In this document: positions 1-12,230 of the stretch, in pieces
Layout: each line of letters opens with the position of its first letter
Position numbering within the stretch: the first letter of the stretch is position 1
NCBI GenBank assembly: GCA_965153455.1
Contig: OZ234496.1
Location: forward strand, 8,455,863 to 8,519,862
Source: Sphagnum compactum
Taxonomy: Eukaryota; Bryophyta; Sphagnopsida; Sphagnales
Length of the DNA stretch: 64,000 bases
Reading direction: 5' to 3'
The notes under the pieces: model-generated
The model's input: only the letters and a program-made list of their open reading frames with translations
Databases searched by the model: none
Told to the model about the DNA's origin: nothing
Program-made: the position numbers and the translations under genes

Positions 1-379
1 ACCTGTTAGAATGTTCAACCAAGGAACTTAACTTCTTTTAATGCATTCAAAATGATATGATATTTAAAACATCAGGTTTCAATTCAAAGCTCGAACCAGT
101 TCCCTTCGTTGTGTGTGCAATATGAGGCATTGTAAACTTTGAAGCTAACACAAAGTGTGAAAAGACAAATGTTGCAGGCTTGTCATTTCGGAGAAAGTAA
201 GTGCGGCTACCATAATGTTATAGTTTTTATACTAGTATCGATGTATGATAACATGGATGACCTTCAATCCAAATGTTCTTCCATCCATCTTTTTTAAAAA
301 CATCCACGTTGTTTGGACCTTTGTTCACTAACATTAACCAAAAATGTTCATCATCATTTGATACAAGGATATTATCACC

Positions 380-1203
380 ATGACACAAATTGTCCCCAAT
401 CCATTTTCCCCCTGTTCAAGCTTCCACTTTTTCATCAGATTCATACATGTTGTCCTTAACCTTTATGATGTTGCTTACACTCAGCTTGGTTAGTGTCCAC
501 TCCAACACATGATCAGAAACTAGACATGGAGGCCTTCCAATAAGCCCCATGCAATTGCCACAAAAGTAATATAATTTGCGATAATTACAAAATGTAGGAT
601 CCTTAGTTGATATAAACTGGATTTGGTGCATGCCACGGCTACCACTTATTGTGGTGCATCCAAATAGTCGAGATCAATCGACATCTCCAACTTTAACTTC
701 ATGGAAAAATTTGTTAATGTGTGTTTTAACATGAACATGTGCAGCATGGTACTTGTTGCATTCATCCCTAAAAAAAAAACTACTTCATTTGTTTTATGCA
801 ACTTGCAACCCACTAGCTTCAATTGGTCCTTCCTAATTTCATTCTTCAAAAGCACCTTTGTCCCATACACTTCCCCTTTCCCATGTTTTGTTGTGAAAAA
901 ATTCCACACCATTTTAGTACCCTTGGGATTCGTCCTAGTTGAGATAATACCAAGATATCAGCAGACAAAATGCCATGCCCTTGAGGACTTGAACTGTCCA
1001 AAACATCTATCACTCCAAACAATGTGTGTGGTTGGAATGTACCCTTTTTTTTGTAGGTGCTCCCAGTGCAACTTGAACGCAAGTTGGACAAGCAATGTGT
1101 CATGAATAGTGTCATCAAAAAGGTAATAGTGCACTTCTTTCAACACTTTAGTTTTTGGAAATAATGGATCATAAGAAGGATTCTGTCTATAGGTAATATG
1201 CAC
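380..1203 (-). pseudogene. Decayed transposase-like gene, C-terminal block ('HGKGEV' family)
   Basis: Two minus-strand frames read as one broken protein. The upstream frame (about 1203-960) carries HDTLLVQLAFKLHWEHL followed by HIVWSDRCFGQFKSSRAW, with the invariant-looking WSD-x-C-x-GQFKS core. The next block (about 912-646) carries WNFF-x-TKHGKGEVYG and a basic KNEIRKDQLK stretch. The last (about 631-416) has a cysteine-rich FCNYRKLYYFCGNC segment. I recognise this order from unnamed repetitive plant proteins with a WSDG...GQFKS...HGKGEVDGAGA signature, probably a DNA-transposon nuclease, but cannot name the superfamily. Frameshifts between blocks make it a pseudogene. The 5' part is probably the block at 3523-3882. 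Sure that it is a protein-coding relic; unsure of the family. Confidence 0.55.
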
Positions 1204-3522
1204 TAGTATGCTAACATGCGTGTTGTGTTAGTGCATGTATTAGATTTCATCCTGCACTTTCATTGTGTAATTTTTTGAAAATCCACACATGATATGATTA
1301 TTCCTTTGGAATTTTTAAAAGGCAAGCCTTGAGTTGCCAACTAGCAATATAATTATGAAGCACAAAGTACTACAATTTTGGCTTCAAATATTCTATGAGG
1401 TCAATTGGTGCACTCTCTTTCCAATTTATTTTAGGGGTTTTCTTTTCTTTGCCTTCATATGTTCTCCCCAGAACTTCATAACCTGTGCATTTCCAAGAAA
1501 CAAGTTCAATGAACTAATACTCTTTTAGACAAAATGATAGGGTTTCAACACCGCAAATATCACAATCACCCATTAAGCAACTTTTAGGATGCCTCATCTA
1601 AGTTTCCTTTTGGATAAATAATGGATGTCCACAGCTAGGTCAAGCCTTTAAAAACATGAAAAGCCACACCACATGTAGCAAATTAGCCACTTGATCCTAC
1701 AACTTGTTGCACTTAACACACTTCAGAGCATGAGCAGTTGCAATTATCATGGATGCCTATTCCAAGTGTTCACATGTGAAATCCTTGAAGGAGGTGCTGC
1801 AATTCGTCATGATGCCGACAACAACAAGTGTTCCATTCACTACGACAAAATGTGGGTGCAGTTCACTAGTCCCCGTTCATTGGACCAATGAATTCACTGC
1901 TTCTTCATTGGTCCCCGTTCACTATAACCAGTGAATTCACTCAAAATCCAATGAAATCATTTGGTGTACAGGGACATTTTTTGTTGTAGTGATTTGCTTA
2001 GCCTTTGAACAAACCAAGGATTCAATGTTTGGAAGGACAATAAACTAATAAGCACATCAAGGTGCTTTAGTTTGAATGCAGTATAAAACTCTAGCTGCAA
2101 AATTCAAGTACACAAATTCATGTTAGTCGTTGGGGGTACCAACCACAAATTAGTTATGAAAAAAATATGGGCATTTATTCAGCATCATTACAAGTACCAA
2201 CAATAATGCAACTATGTTAAAAACATTAGCACCCTAACATTCAAAGTAAAAGCAACCAAATTCACCATTGAAAATTGCACATGAGCTTAATGAATGCAAA
2301 TCTCATTTGAGTTTCATGACTACACATTATTACATTGGAAAATTATCTACCTTGAAAAGACAGTAGATCCTATGTGCATATATGTACAATTATTTCTTCA
2401 CAATTTTACAACTATTTGAAACTATGTCAAATGTTCAAAACACAAACATTTCTAATCACTGCCATGTTGCTTTACATATAGGACTGTTGATCAATGAATG
2501 CAAACCAAAAATTAAGTAGGTAGATCACAAATTCAATCCAACCATTCTGCAAAGACCCAATTCGAAAATCATTCTATAAGTCATTTTGGAATTTAAATTA
2601 GAATCTAGTTTGTAGGTCAATCTGCAATTCAAAATTAGTGACACCATGTGACTTCACTTGATGACCATAAGCAACAAAATGGATTCTTAAACCTTGACCC
2701 ACATCCACACACACCTTTATTGGATTTCCAAAATGAACTTCTACAATTCTTGAACAAAACAATCATCAAAGCTGTAAAAAAATGTAATTTTTTTTTTATG
2801 GATGTAAGCTTATTCTTTTGTAGATTTGGCACCCCATTTCCAAAACCCCACTATTTTTTGAATAAACCTTTGCATCAATGAAACAAAAAATAATCATTGT
2901 TAATAGTTCCACATTCAAAATTTAAATCTATACAAAATTGTGGATTGACACATTTTAGACAATAACATAAAGTCAACAAGTTCAACTTGAATTTAAACCC
3001 TTCAAAAAAGAAAAAAACAGTTTACACCCAAATTGATTTCAAGCCATTCATTAGCATTTAACTATGCATCAAAGTAAGACCCAAGGGAAAGTCCACATTT
3101 GAATAACACTTAAGCACTCAAGTCAACATCCAAGGATATTTTCAACATTATACAAAACACTAAATGATTCTGCAATGGACAATCTAATGTTCAATGAAAA
3201 TTCAAACCCATGAAAGAAGACCTTGGCCTTCAATGTGTGCACTTTGATGAACATCCAAAATATTTTATATAATTTTACAAAGGATCCAAGCAATTCAAAG
3301 GTTATAGTCACACCTTGATTTTCCAGTCAGACTTCAAGTAATCACATTCACATCTGTCCTATCCTATTCAAGTGGCACCTCTACAACCAATTTTTGTTGT
3401 AAAAAAAATCAGTGTGGATACAAATATGTGCATTTTTGCATATTTTCCCCTTAATATGAATTATGTAAAAAGATTCCATTTGACAACAAGAAAAGGCAAA
3501 AAAATCAGATCAAGTTCCTTGT
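1204..3522. other. AT-rich stretch without a recognisable gene
   Basis: No frame longer than about 75 codons and no motif I recognise. It separates the two blocks of the transposase-like relic (380-1203 and 3523-3882). It may be decayed internal sequence of that element or a later insertion. Confidence 0.4.
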
Positions 3523-3882
3523 TTAACATATAAGCAAGCTCTTAGTTAGCAAGCTTAAAAAGTTGGGAGCAAAATGGAATTTACCTATGACACTTGAAAG
3601 AAATGTTTGGCATCTTTTATGTACTCCTTGAGTCCCATACACTTTCTCACAATATCCTTGGAATTTGGAGATTGTAATCTTTGATGTCCACCATTGAACC
3701 ACCATCTCATGAATGTTCGGAAGCAATGCGTGTTGCTCTCCAGTAATTGATCTAGGAAGCTCCTTTCTTGTTATATAGTAAAATACATCTTTCCATCCCT
3801 TTCTTGATATTGCGTCTCTCAATGCCCAACACTCTAGCCACACCCTTAGAATTGTTGCAAATTTTAGAAGCTGCAAGCACAT
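3523..3882 (-). pseudogene. Decayed transposase-like gene, N-terminal block
   Basis: A 119-codon minus-strand frame reads WLECWALRDAISRKGWKDV, then ITGEQHALLPNIHEMVVQWW and TSKITIS. It then goes out of frame. In the neighbouring frame the reading continues as KDIVRKCMGLKEYIKDAKHF, which gives a more plausible continuation, so one frameshift lies near 3650. The style (Trp-rich, basic NRKDIVRKR-like end) is what I associate with the region upstream of the WSD-GQFKS domain in the same repetitive plant family, and strand and order agree with the block at 380-1203. Assignment to that element is inference. Confidence 0.4.
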
Positions 3883-4189
3883 TTACAATATCCTTAGCAA
3901 TCACTAATCGTGATTACCTTGAACTTGTGAAATGATTAGTCATGCCTTATTACAAGTTTGTCACAACCTTGTGTCCATGTTTTATAGAACTCAAATCAGA
4001 CAAATATTAAGGAACAATTTCCTTCATCAATGGATGGCACAAATATTTTTCAATGATATGGTTTTGGACATCAAAATCTAGCCCTGAAACTTGGTCTACA
4101 ATATACATCACAAGTTTTTGTGAAATTTCGGCACTAACCTTTTGCGATTGCTTACTCTAACTACCAAGGTTTCTAATGGCCCCTTGCCC
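3883..4189. other. Spacer without gene
   Basis: Nothing recognisable on either strand; it lies between two minus-strand relics. Confidence 0.3.
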
Positions 4190-5230
4190 CATCAAATTGT
4201 GGAGGATGCATTCTTTTGCCACTTGCGTTGCTTACATTGAAGATAGTGAAATTGCTTGTCACATACAAAAATTCCTAACTCTCTCTCATGTGTGAGCTTT
4301 TCATTTTCCTCCATATCACCTCCAGTACTCAACATCTTCATGTTGATGGACTGTGTTTTGTTGGTCTTCTTGGAGCCCAACTATGTGTTTTGTTTTTGTG
4401 TCCCCATGTTCCTCCTACATAGAAACCAAACCCACAAAGAAGCCATGAGTTTTCAAAACGTCTAAGCATTTGATAATTCCAGCCTAAGAACACGTTAATG
4501 CAACATAACCTTAAGTGCGAAGTGAAGAAATGAAATTTTACTTTCAAAGCCCCTGATGTGCATTAAGATCTGCTTGGTTATTATTGCTTGCATGAATGTT
4601 GGTGCAATGGTCTTTGGAAGGTTTCTTCCGTTGACCTATTCTACAAATGAGGTGTCGATCTCATTGAACCTTCCTAGGAGTGACCATGTATTGGGCAAGG
4701 CCACGGATTGGAGAGCAGTTGATCAAGTATGATGTTGTGCAAGTTTATGATCTTGTCCAACTTTTGCTCTTTGCTTTGATGCTCAAGCAAACTTTGCCGA
4801 GAGCATTCAACATCAACATTACCATCTCATAAGTTATGATTAAAACTTTCACTGCGGAAATTGCGATTAGGGCTTTCAAGAGGCATGTAAAAAACAGTTG
4901 AATCTTCATCATTACCTATGTTCTTCTCTACAATTGTAATTTGTTTCATACACTCCTAAACAACCTTCTTCACTTTGTTATACTTCCCGTGTAGAATAAG
5001 GCCATAGGTGCAAGCTTCCATGGTCCCTTTTATGATCCTAACATCACGACATAATTGTAACCAAACCTAGATTTCATTCACAACTTCTTCCCTCCTTTCG
5101 AATGTAGTAAATGCTACCCTAATGCTTTCAGCAAGCTCGAACCATCCCGTTGTCAAGTGCCACTGCCATTGCCACAACTTGCAAGTTCTTTTTTGTTGCT
5201 TGGGTTTCCTTACCATAATTCTCGTTGCTT
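4190..5230 (-). pseudogene. Unidentified decayed reading frame, possibly a transposon second ORF
   Basis: On the minus strand from about 5215 one frame reads through roughly 110 codons interrupted only by two TAG stops: MVRKPKQQKRTCKLW, then GWFELAESIRVAFTTFERRE, RDVRIIKGTMEACTYGLI and KYNKVKKVV. A second open piece at 4380-4192 reads MGSKKTNKTQ...THERELGIFVCDKQFHYL and ends KQRKWQKNASSTI. Amphipathic charged composition and amino-acid-like order argue for former coding sequence. I do not recognise the family. PIF/Harbinger elements carry a second Myb/SANT-like ORF, and the transposase relic next door on the same strand makes that one possibility; no Trp-triad Myb motif was seen to confirm it. 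Confidence 0.35.
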
Positions 5231-5929
5231 CCATTCAAACCTCAATCTCGCTTAGAAAGCCCACCACCTAGATGTAAATGAAAACCTTAAAGTCATCCAT
5301 GTCTTCTTTCTGAAAGCCTATCATTATGATGTAGATGAAAAGTAAAAGTTCATCCATTTGAATTCAAATGTGATTATTTTACAAATAATCCAATAAATTA
5401 GTTTTTATTGAACTTCCATACCTCAAAACCATTTGAATTATCAATTTTCTAGATTATATGTACTATATTTATATAAATTAACAATATATGCATTTTTTTA
5501 AAAGATTTTTAAAATGTTTCATTACCATTCATATTTTTATATTGCAATATAATACCAATCACCAGATTGAAAAATATTCACCCATTGTTTAAAAAATGAA
5601 ATTGATGCCAACCCATCTTTTTCAATTGTTCTGATATAAAGTATTCCACAATGATGTTATGTGGTTAAATTTTTTGTAAAGTATATTCACTAAATGTATT
5701 TTAAATGAAAATTTAATCAACACTTTAAGCAAATAAACAATGTTTACATTGATATAATACTATTTTTGAAGGTTCAAATGTTCATGAAATTATTTCAAAC
5801 TTTCAAAGATATGAACATGAAACTATATTCACTAACATGTGTGAAAATCATGCCATATGGAATTTTTTTTTTCTAAAATTTTAGATGTACAAAACAAAGC
5901 AGTGGTTACAACTGCTTGTATACATGTTT
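5231..5929. other. AT-rich stretch without gene
   Basis: Very AT-rich, with no frame or motif supported. It may include the 3' end of the Harbinger relic. Confidence 0.3.
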
Positions 5930-6760
5930 GTATACATGTTAGTAAAATTGTAGCCTTCCCCTTTTTGTGTTTGCAATTGTACAACAGTTCGAGAATTGAA
6001 TGTTGCTCCCCTTCTTCTTTATGCGGGGTCATAAGCTAGGAAAGTAACGAGTAACCTTTGTCACGAAACAAATATGGAGGCATTCCATCTTTGTGATCTA
6101 GCAACCATATCAAAAAATCCCCCATGTTGTGCTCTTCAATACAACCCAGATTTTCTCAACACACGAAAGTCATTTACACTCCCAGGCAATCCCACATATG
6201 TATATATATATATATAGAAACCTTTCTAATTGTCAACCACAGCCTGAGCCACAATGTGATAGCCCCTGGTCTTGTGATAGTAATAGTCCTTTAAAAAGCC
6301 ACCAACTAGTTTTGCTATACAAATGTGTGTTCCATTTATGGCACCCATCACACTGGGCATGCCACATATGTTTTTAAAACCCATCATGATAGACTGCATC
6401 TTATCACCCACAAGACAAATGACCAATTTTTTGAACACTACATTGATTGCCATCAAAAATTCACAAAATAGAAGACCTATAGTAGAACGCCCAATGGCAA
6501 ATAACTCACTATAGGTTAAGACATTTGCACCTTGTGCAAGTTTGTAGATCATGCATGAAACTCGAATCTCAACCGGGATTGCTTTCCTATACTTTGTATC
6601 TTGCTTTGAAATTAGAGGCCTCACCTGTTACATATATCTAAAAAGGTGTCCTTTGACATTCAAAAATGTTGAATCCACTTACAGTCATCATACTTAGTCA
6701 ATAAAAAATGGTTGAACCAGGTAGTTGATGGTGGCTTCACCTAGTGTCCCAACTCCTTGC
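5930..6760 (-). pseudogene. Decayed PIF/Harbinger transposase (DDE_4 type)
   Basis: The family cuts and pastes PIF/Harbinger DNA transposons. Minus-strand reading gives, in order, a TKYDDCKWIQHF-like N-terminal segment (about 6710), LISKQDTKYRKAIPVEIRVS, ELFAIGRSTIGLLFCEF, then VMGAINGTHICIA, where the D of the usual GAIDGTHI catalytic motif has become N. YYYHKTRGYHIVAQAVVDN follows. Past a stop, other frames give VGLPGSVNDFRVLRKSGLY-like and DKGYSLL-like segments, then PHKEEGEQHSILELLYNCKH at 6030-5940. A TA microsatellite (6196-6217) sits in the middle. Loss of the first catalytic Asp, several stops and frame changes make it dead. Family call secure; element ends not located. Confidence 0.8.
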
Positions 6761-7226
6761 CAATTGCTAATAAGTTGCATGATAATTTATGGTCATATAT
6801 TGCAACAAATGTCAACAATATATGTGATTTGAACTGCATGTATGATGGAGGCACCATAGAGAGCTCTGTAAAGCTTGAACCACAACAATAAAAACAACAA
6901 ACACCAATGACCATTGATATTGATTCATCCTACACAAACAAAATAAAATAAATTAAAGTTGACAAACATGGTTATAATGCAAGAGAACTATAAGTTTGAT
7001 GGTTGGTGAAGAAAAAAATGGGATTGAAAGATCTAGAAACAAAATTGACAATACTTATAGTAGATTGAGTTGAAAAATTGAAAGCTTGGTTTGCAAAAGA
7101 TGCAAGAAAGTTGTATGTTTGATGGTTGGTGAAGAAAAAAATCTACAAGACCTACAATATATTGATTTGAAAAAAATTGGAATTTGGAAATGAAATTCAT
7201 ACCTGTAAAGTATGAGGAAGATTGGT
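6761..7226. other. Spacer with a short dispersed repeat
   Basis: The phrase 'gatggttggtgaagaaaaaa' occurs at about 6998 and again at about 7122. No gene seen. Confidence 0.4.
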
Positions 7227-7348
7227 GGAGGGTAGTAGATTTCTTGTTTGCTTGTCGAACGCTAAGACCAGTGCATTGAAAGTTTGCGGAGGGTAGTAGA
7301 TTTCTTGTTTGCTTGTTGAACGCTAAGACCAGTGCATTGAAAGTTTGC
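7227..7348. repeat. 61-bp tandem duplication
   Basis: The unit beginning 'ggagggtagtagatttcttg' at 7227 is repeated from 7288 with about one mismatch (cttgtcgaac versus cttgttgaac). Near identity implies a recent duplication. Confidence 0.9.
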
Positions 7349-8430
7349 AGACAATGTGTTCAAAATATTCAAAGAACAAGCAAAGAAAGTTGCGAAACAA
7401 CTTGCAAAGAACATTCAAAAACATCTACAGAAAGAGATCATTATTATGAGTAAAAAAAAGTTACAAAACAACGTGGGAAACAAATTCATAGAAGTTGTAG
7501 GAAGAGATAACTATAAAGAAACTACAACAAAGAAAAAAGAAGATGAATCCATACCTATAAATTGTTGAAAATTTTTGTTGAAGAATTTTGATGGAGAGCT
7601 ATCCAATTTCCTTGATGCACCCTAAAAAACCAAGACACTAGACAGTTGCAAATGATGTGCATTCGTAAGAAAATTACAAAAACATATGTGCATTGCATAA
7701 GAGATTTGTAAACAATGTCCAAAGCTACGCGGAGAGTTGCGTGAAGACTTGCAAAGAGAATGAGTAAACGAGGGATATGCAAGAATGAAAGGAAAAAAAA
7801 AGGTTTACCTCTTTCTCGCAAGTCTGGACATGTTCAATTACTTCATAATGATAGGGCAATGGTATGTAATAGTCGGCACTTTGGTGTGGATGTGTTACGT
7901 GACGATGATGTTAATGCAATGATTCTAAACACCAAAAGGGTTGTTAAACATTGAAAGGTAAGCCTATTCGCCTTAATTTGATGTTAAGGCAATGTTAAGT
8001 ATAGGACCTTAACACTGAGTGTGGTTGGCCTTAAGGATCCTAAACATTATGTATGTTTGGGACATAAGTGAGATCATTAATAGGTACCCAAAAGTATGGT
8101 CACACTTGGTGTTAATTCTAATGCTAAGATATTGTTAAGGATGTTAAATTAACCACCAATCCACACTTAAAATGTTATTTAAAATTTTAAATCTTAAGTG
8201 ACATATGACATGACATTGATGTCAACATGGTGTTAATAACCATTGTTAATTAACATTAAATCTTCGAATAAAATAAAATCTAACACCAAACGAACATCGA
8301 TGTTTAAACTAAAATATAACAATGACAAATTAACTCAATATTTGGCGTGCATCCTTGGTTATCCTTAAATTCTTTTTCTCTCTTTCAAAGAAAGGGGGAA
8401 AGTTGATTATCTTTGCAGGTGTGAACTAGA
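7349..8430. other. Intergenic, no gene supported
   Basis: The frames at 7356-7568 and 7760-7954 are Lys-rich translations of A-rich DNA without recognisable motifs. 7980-8330 has recurrent 'gttaagg/taacatt' phrases typical of old repeats. Confidence 0.35.
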
Positions 8431-8479
8431 TTGCAAACTCCAACTACTAAGTACTTACCCACCAAAGAAGGTACCAGTC

Positions 8480-8776
8480 AGTAGCAAGGCGCAGTCTCCC
8501 GTCTGTATCCCACCCCTCTGTCGCTTTAGTGCTGGCATTCCGCGCGGGCGTCATCTTCACGCGCGCGATCATTGCAATTCACGTTCGTTGCCGCTGTCTT
8601 TCCTTCTCCTGTTTCCCGTAACTGTCTTGTAGGTGGTTCAAAAAACCTCCGTCTTTGAGTTTGGTTTCATTTTCGTGCGAATTGAGTGGAAATTGGGGGA
8701 GATGGATCGCGGGTTGTTAGGGTTTGTATAAGACCAAGGAAGGAGCAGCAGCCGTAGGTTGAGAGCGCTGGTAAAA
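8480..8776 (+). promoter_or_regulatory. CpG-rich 5' region of the RPB5-type gene
   Basis: GC- and CpG-rich compared with its surroundings, for example the cluster of CG dinucleotides at 8540-8585 (cgcgcgggcg, cgcgcgcgatc). The transcription start probably lies here, because unmethylated CpG-rich patches mark gene 5' ends in this window. No TATA box can be assigned with confidence. Confidence 0.5.
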
Positions 8777-11219
8777 ATGGCGGAGCGAGCCGGAACAACG
8801 ATGACGAGCGAAGAGCTGGAGGTGCAGATCACGCGGTTTTACAGAATACGTAAGACTGTGATGGAGATGCTGAGGGACCGGGACTACGAGGTTGCAGAAT
8901 TCGAGGTGGCAATGACTAAAGAGGAGTTCCGTGAGAAATATGGCGAGGAGCCGAAGCGTGAGCATCTCGTCATTCGGAAAGCCAAGCGATCCAACGCTGC
9001 TGAACATGTAAGTAAGTTCGAGCAGGATTTGACTGTTTTTTCCTTCGCAGTCAACAGGGCTTCAAAGAGGATGAATGCGGAAGCTAGAGGCTTATGTATG
9101 GACATGAGTTTTCAGAGGTATGGAACATTGGAACCCCGCCAACTTCACAATATGTATGCATTTACGAAGTGGAGCATGTATCGAAGATGCGTAATGGCAT
9201 GCTGACCTTGTTGTTGAAGGTTTAACATATCGAACTGTTTTTGGATCAAATGAGTAGTTTTAGTTGTCGTGAACTGGATGCTGTTGAATGCTGAAAGTTC
9301 CTCTGTTGGCAATTCTTTCAAATGCATGTACTGATTGTGGCATTAGCTCTAGAAACAAGGCTGGTTTTGGAAATGTCTTCAGTTCTTTCCTTTACATTTT
9401 GTCTTCTGTCTTGATTCTGGAGGCTGGTTTTTTTGTCGTCACTAATTTTCTCCACACATCACAAACCTGTACATTTTTGTGACCTAACTGGCTGTGATCA
9501 GTTTTGAGAAAACACTGGGCAACTCGTAAGCTCTTTCCACCACCAGCACAAAGTACTGACATGATTGTGGTTGCAAAATCCACATGGGATGAGGGATCAT
9601 TTGTGGATATTTGCTAACAAAGTGTTGGTGCCATCCAGATTTTTGTCTTCTTTCCGGATGAAGCTAAGGTAGCGTTGAAGACTATCAAGACATATCACGC
9701 AAGGCTGATGGCTGAAAATGTGCCGAGGGCTATATTGGTGGTGCAGCAGGATATTACTCCCTCTGCTAGGCAGCTCATCAGTGAGATGTCGAGCAAGTAT
9801 CATCTTGAAGTGTTTCGGGTGCTCTTCCTTGTGCACTTTCTTTGTTTGCAGAATGGTCTATGATTCTGATTGACAAGATTACCATTTTTGGGAATTGGCT
9901 TTGGCAGAACTGTTGCTTGAAATTCACATACTGATGTTGCACACAACTTTTTCTGGGGAATTGTCTTATGATAGCTAGAGCCCAAATGATGTTCATTAAA
10001 ATGTGGAATTCACAATGCTGATGGAAGATTGTGCAGGAGTCAGAATTGCTGGTGAATGTCAAAGAACATGCGCTTGTGCCAGCCCATGAAATTCTCTCGC
10101 CTGAAGAGAAGAAGGCTTTGTTAGAGCGTTACACTGTCAAAGAGACCCAGGTATTTGAACTGTTCTTTGTCACCTAATCAAGTTGATTTCAACTATAAAC
10201 ATAAAGAAATAGCAGATTTGATCTACAGTTTCACTTTCAATTGTAATGATATTGGGAAGAGTCATGAAGTGGTAAGGTCTTGTCAGGATTCACACCTTGA
10301 GGTCTTATTGTTTAGTGTTGGGCTTTGGAGCTTTCATAGGATGCTACAATTCTTAACACTGACAATGCCATGTAGAAGTCACCTAAGTTTAGACTGTAAC
10401 TCTCTGATTTCCAAACAAACCAAGAACAGTCTATGTTTAATCTTTATGACTTGGGATTCATATGAGGACATAAGGTGTTTGAGTTTAGAGCAACTCCAGC
10501 AGTGCTCAGTATCTGACCCAACAAAATATTTCTCACATCCAAGTTTAGTTTGATACTTTTTTCCAAACCCACCCATAAAATTAAAACTGGGACTGCAAAT
10601 AGGTGGGAGACTACTAATAGCAAACCACCTGCACCAATCATTATGGTTGGCCTGTCAGAAACAGGGAGCAGCAGTTGAATCATTTTTATTGCTCTTCATA
10701 GCAGTCAGATCATATTTATTAGGCTCTGGTGTGCCTTTTACCAGCCTCAGCATCCTGTGTTAAAATGCTGGGCCAAAAATGACATGTTTTGACTTTTCTT
10801 CATCCATTTTTATTTTGCTGGGCCACATACTGAGCACTTCTGGAGCTGCTCTTAGTCAGTGTCTTGTACAGCTCCAGTTTCTCCAGTTTGTCAGCCATAC
10901 TTCTCCAAAGGCACACATTCAGTATGGACACACTCATGTAGTCTCTTTATTTCTTGACACAGAATCATACTTAGAGGCTTTGCTTGCCCTGATGCTTGCC
11001 CTTGATGCGTTCCCTATTTTAGACAGTAGACAGTTTCATTGATGCTGATTACTAGCAGCCTAGGTTTACCTTTTCTCTTGGTATGTTTGGCAGCTTCCAC
11101 GAATGCAAGAAAGTGACCCTGTTGCACGGTACTATGGGCTCAAGCGGGGCCACGTGGTGAAGATTATTCGACCCAGTGAAACTGCTGGCAGATATGTTAC
11201 TTATCGGTTAGTTGTGTGA
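8777..11219 (+). CDS. NRPB5: RNA polymerase subunit RPB5 / ABC27-type (NRPB5-like)
   Basis: Shared subunit of RNA polymerases I, II and III in the nucleus, at the jaw that grips downstream DNA. Coding exons: 8777-9007, 9639-9818, 10037-10150, 11094-11219, all in phase 0, giving 216 residues against a usual plant length of about 205-220. The N-terminal eukaryote-specific domain has [19 protein letters not shown]. Exon 2 begins [11 protein letters not shown] and contains [16 protein letters not shown]. Exon 3 carries [15 protein letters not shown] and [11 protein letters not shown]. Exon 4 has the archaeal RpoH-like C-terminal core, [20 protein letters not shown], ending YVTYRLVV. The ATG at 8777 follows AAAA; an upstream in-frame ATG (8759) adds six residues and is less likely. 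The exon 2 donor (gtgctc) is weak. Plants also have RPB5 paralogues in Pol IV/V, so the exact class (NRPB5 or NRPE5) is unsettled. Confidence 0.95.
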
Positions 11220-11730
11220 TTTCAGCATCATGCACAGCACACCAGCTTTGTAGTGATTTGCAACCTGGTGCTTTTTGAAGTCCTGCAGTAACCATCGAAC
11301 TGTTGACCAACTCAGTAAGCAGTGTTTGGGCTTATTGCTATGTTGGGAACAGTACATACCCTACTGGGACATAGTATCGAATATTGAACTCTAAGAATCT
11401 CTAGCTGTGTACAAAGTGATCCTGGATTACCATGTGACTCCTGTATTGTGTATTGTTGAGTTGACTGGGGAGCTTAAAGGATGTTTTCAGGAGGCCCCAA
11501 CCACTGGTCTTTATGTAGGCCTCTATATGCCTTGGCTTAGATGCTTGCTTTCACAGGGACAAGCTAAGATGAAATGAAGCTTACCCAGTGGTGCCATTCA
11601 ATCTCTGATGCATAATGGCTCTGCCCCTTATGGCAAGTTCAAACCAGCAACAGTTTAAATAGGAAATGTTCCATGAGATTCCCTAAAAGTGAACTCACAG
11701 TAACACTCACTCAGAATTTCTCAAAAATGA
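11220..11730. other. 3' flank of the RPB5-type gene
   Basis: Should hold the 3' UTR and polyadenylation signals; none can be singled out. No other gene seen. Confidence 0.4.
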
Positions 11731-11994
11731 GTGCAACCAAAAATGAAGTCTGCATGGTTGTGGAGACTCACATTATCTGATGCCAAGAGTGCAATAGAAT
11801 CAAAGAATTCTTTTTCAAGTGGAATTACACATTCAACAAATGTCTATTCTAGTGTTTTAGAAGGAGGCCATGGAATAGTTTGTTTTTTAGAAATAAAAGA
11901 ACAACTGTTGGGAGCAAAAGAGGAATCATTGAAAGACATCTTTACCAAACAACTTACAACAGAATTTTGTGTAGGAAAACTAGGCGTGATGGGA
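11731..11994 (+). pseudogene. Ty1/copia RNase H C-terminal remnant
   Basis: The frame reads DAKSAIESKNSFSSGITHST, corresponding to the D-x-x-SAI-x-x-x-KNPVFHGRTKHI segment of copia RNase H. It then reads EESLKDIFTKQLTTEFCVGK and LGVMGV, corresponding to the conserved ADIFTKxL...LGV end of copia pol. The rest of pol (integrase, reverse transcriptase) is absent upstream, so this is a 3'-terminal relic in the RPB5 3' flank. Confidence 0.75.
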
Positions 11995-12230
11995 GTTGTT
12001 GTAAGAATTTGTAATTATAGCATGAAGCACAAAAGAAGTGGAGGCCCAAGGCACACCGCGTAGCAATGGCAATGGCAATGGCATCTACACAATAGAAGTG
12101 TGGAAGCATGATTGCAGCAAAAATGTAAAAGGCTGAGGCACACCACACAACAGACGTGTCAGGACATGCAATTGTAGGCATAGTTGAGTTTGAGCGATGT
12201 GGAATCTAAATTATGAAGTCAACAAAAACA
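11995..12230 (+). repeat. Candidate 3' LTR sequence of the copia relic
   Basis: Directly after the last copia codons the sequence runs 'gatgggagttgttgtaagaa', where a purine run followed by TGTTG would be the expected tract and LTR start. It continues with 'aagtggaggcccaaggcaca' and a repeated 'ggcaat' stretch. No second LTR is present for comparison, so the end is undefined. Confidence 0.35.

Noticed and set aside
9288-9482. 64-codon frame within the RPB5 gene
   Set aside because: Lies in intron 1; the exon 1/exon 2 join is fixed by homology and splice phase.
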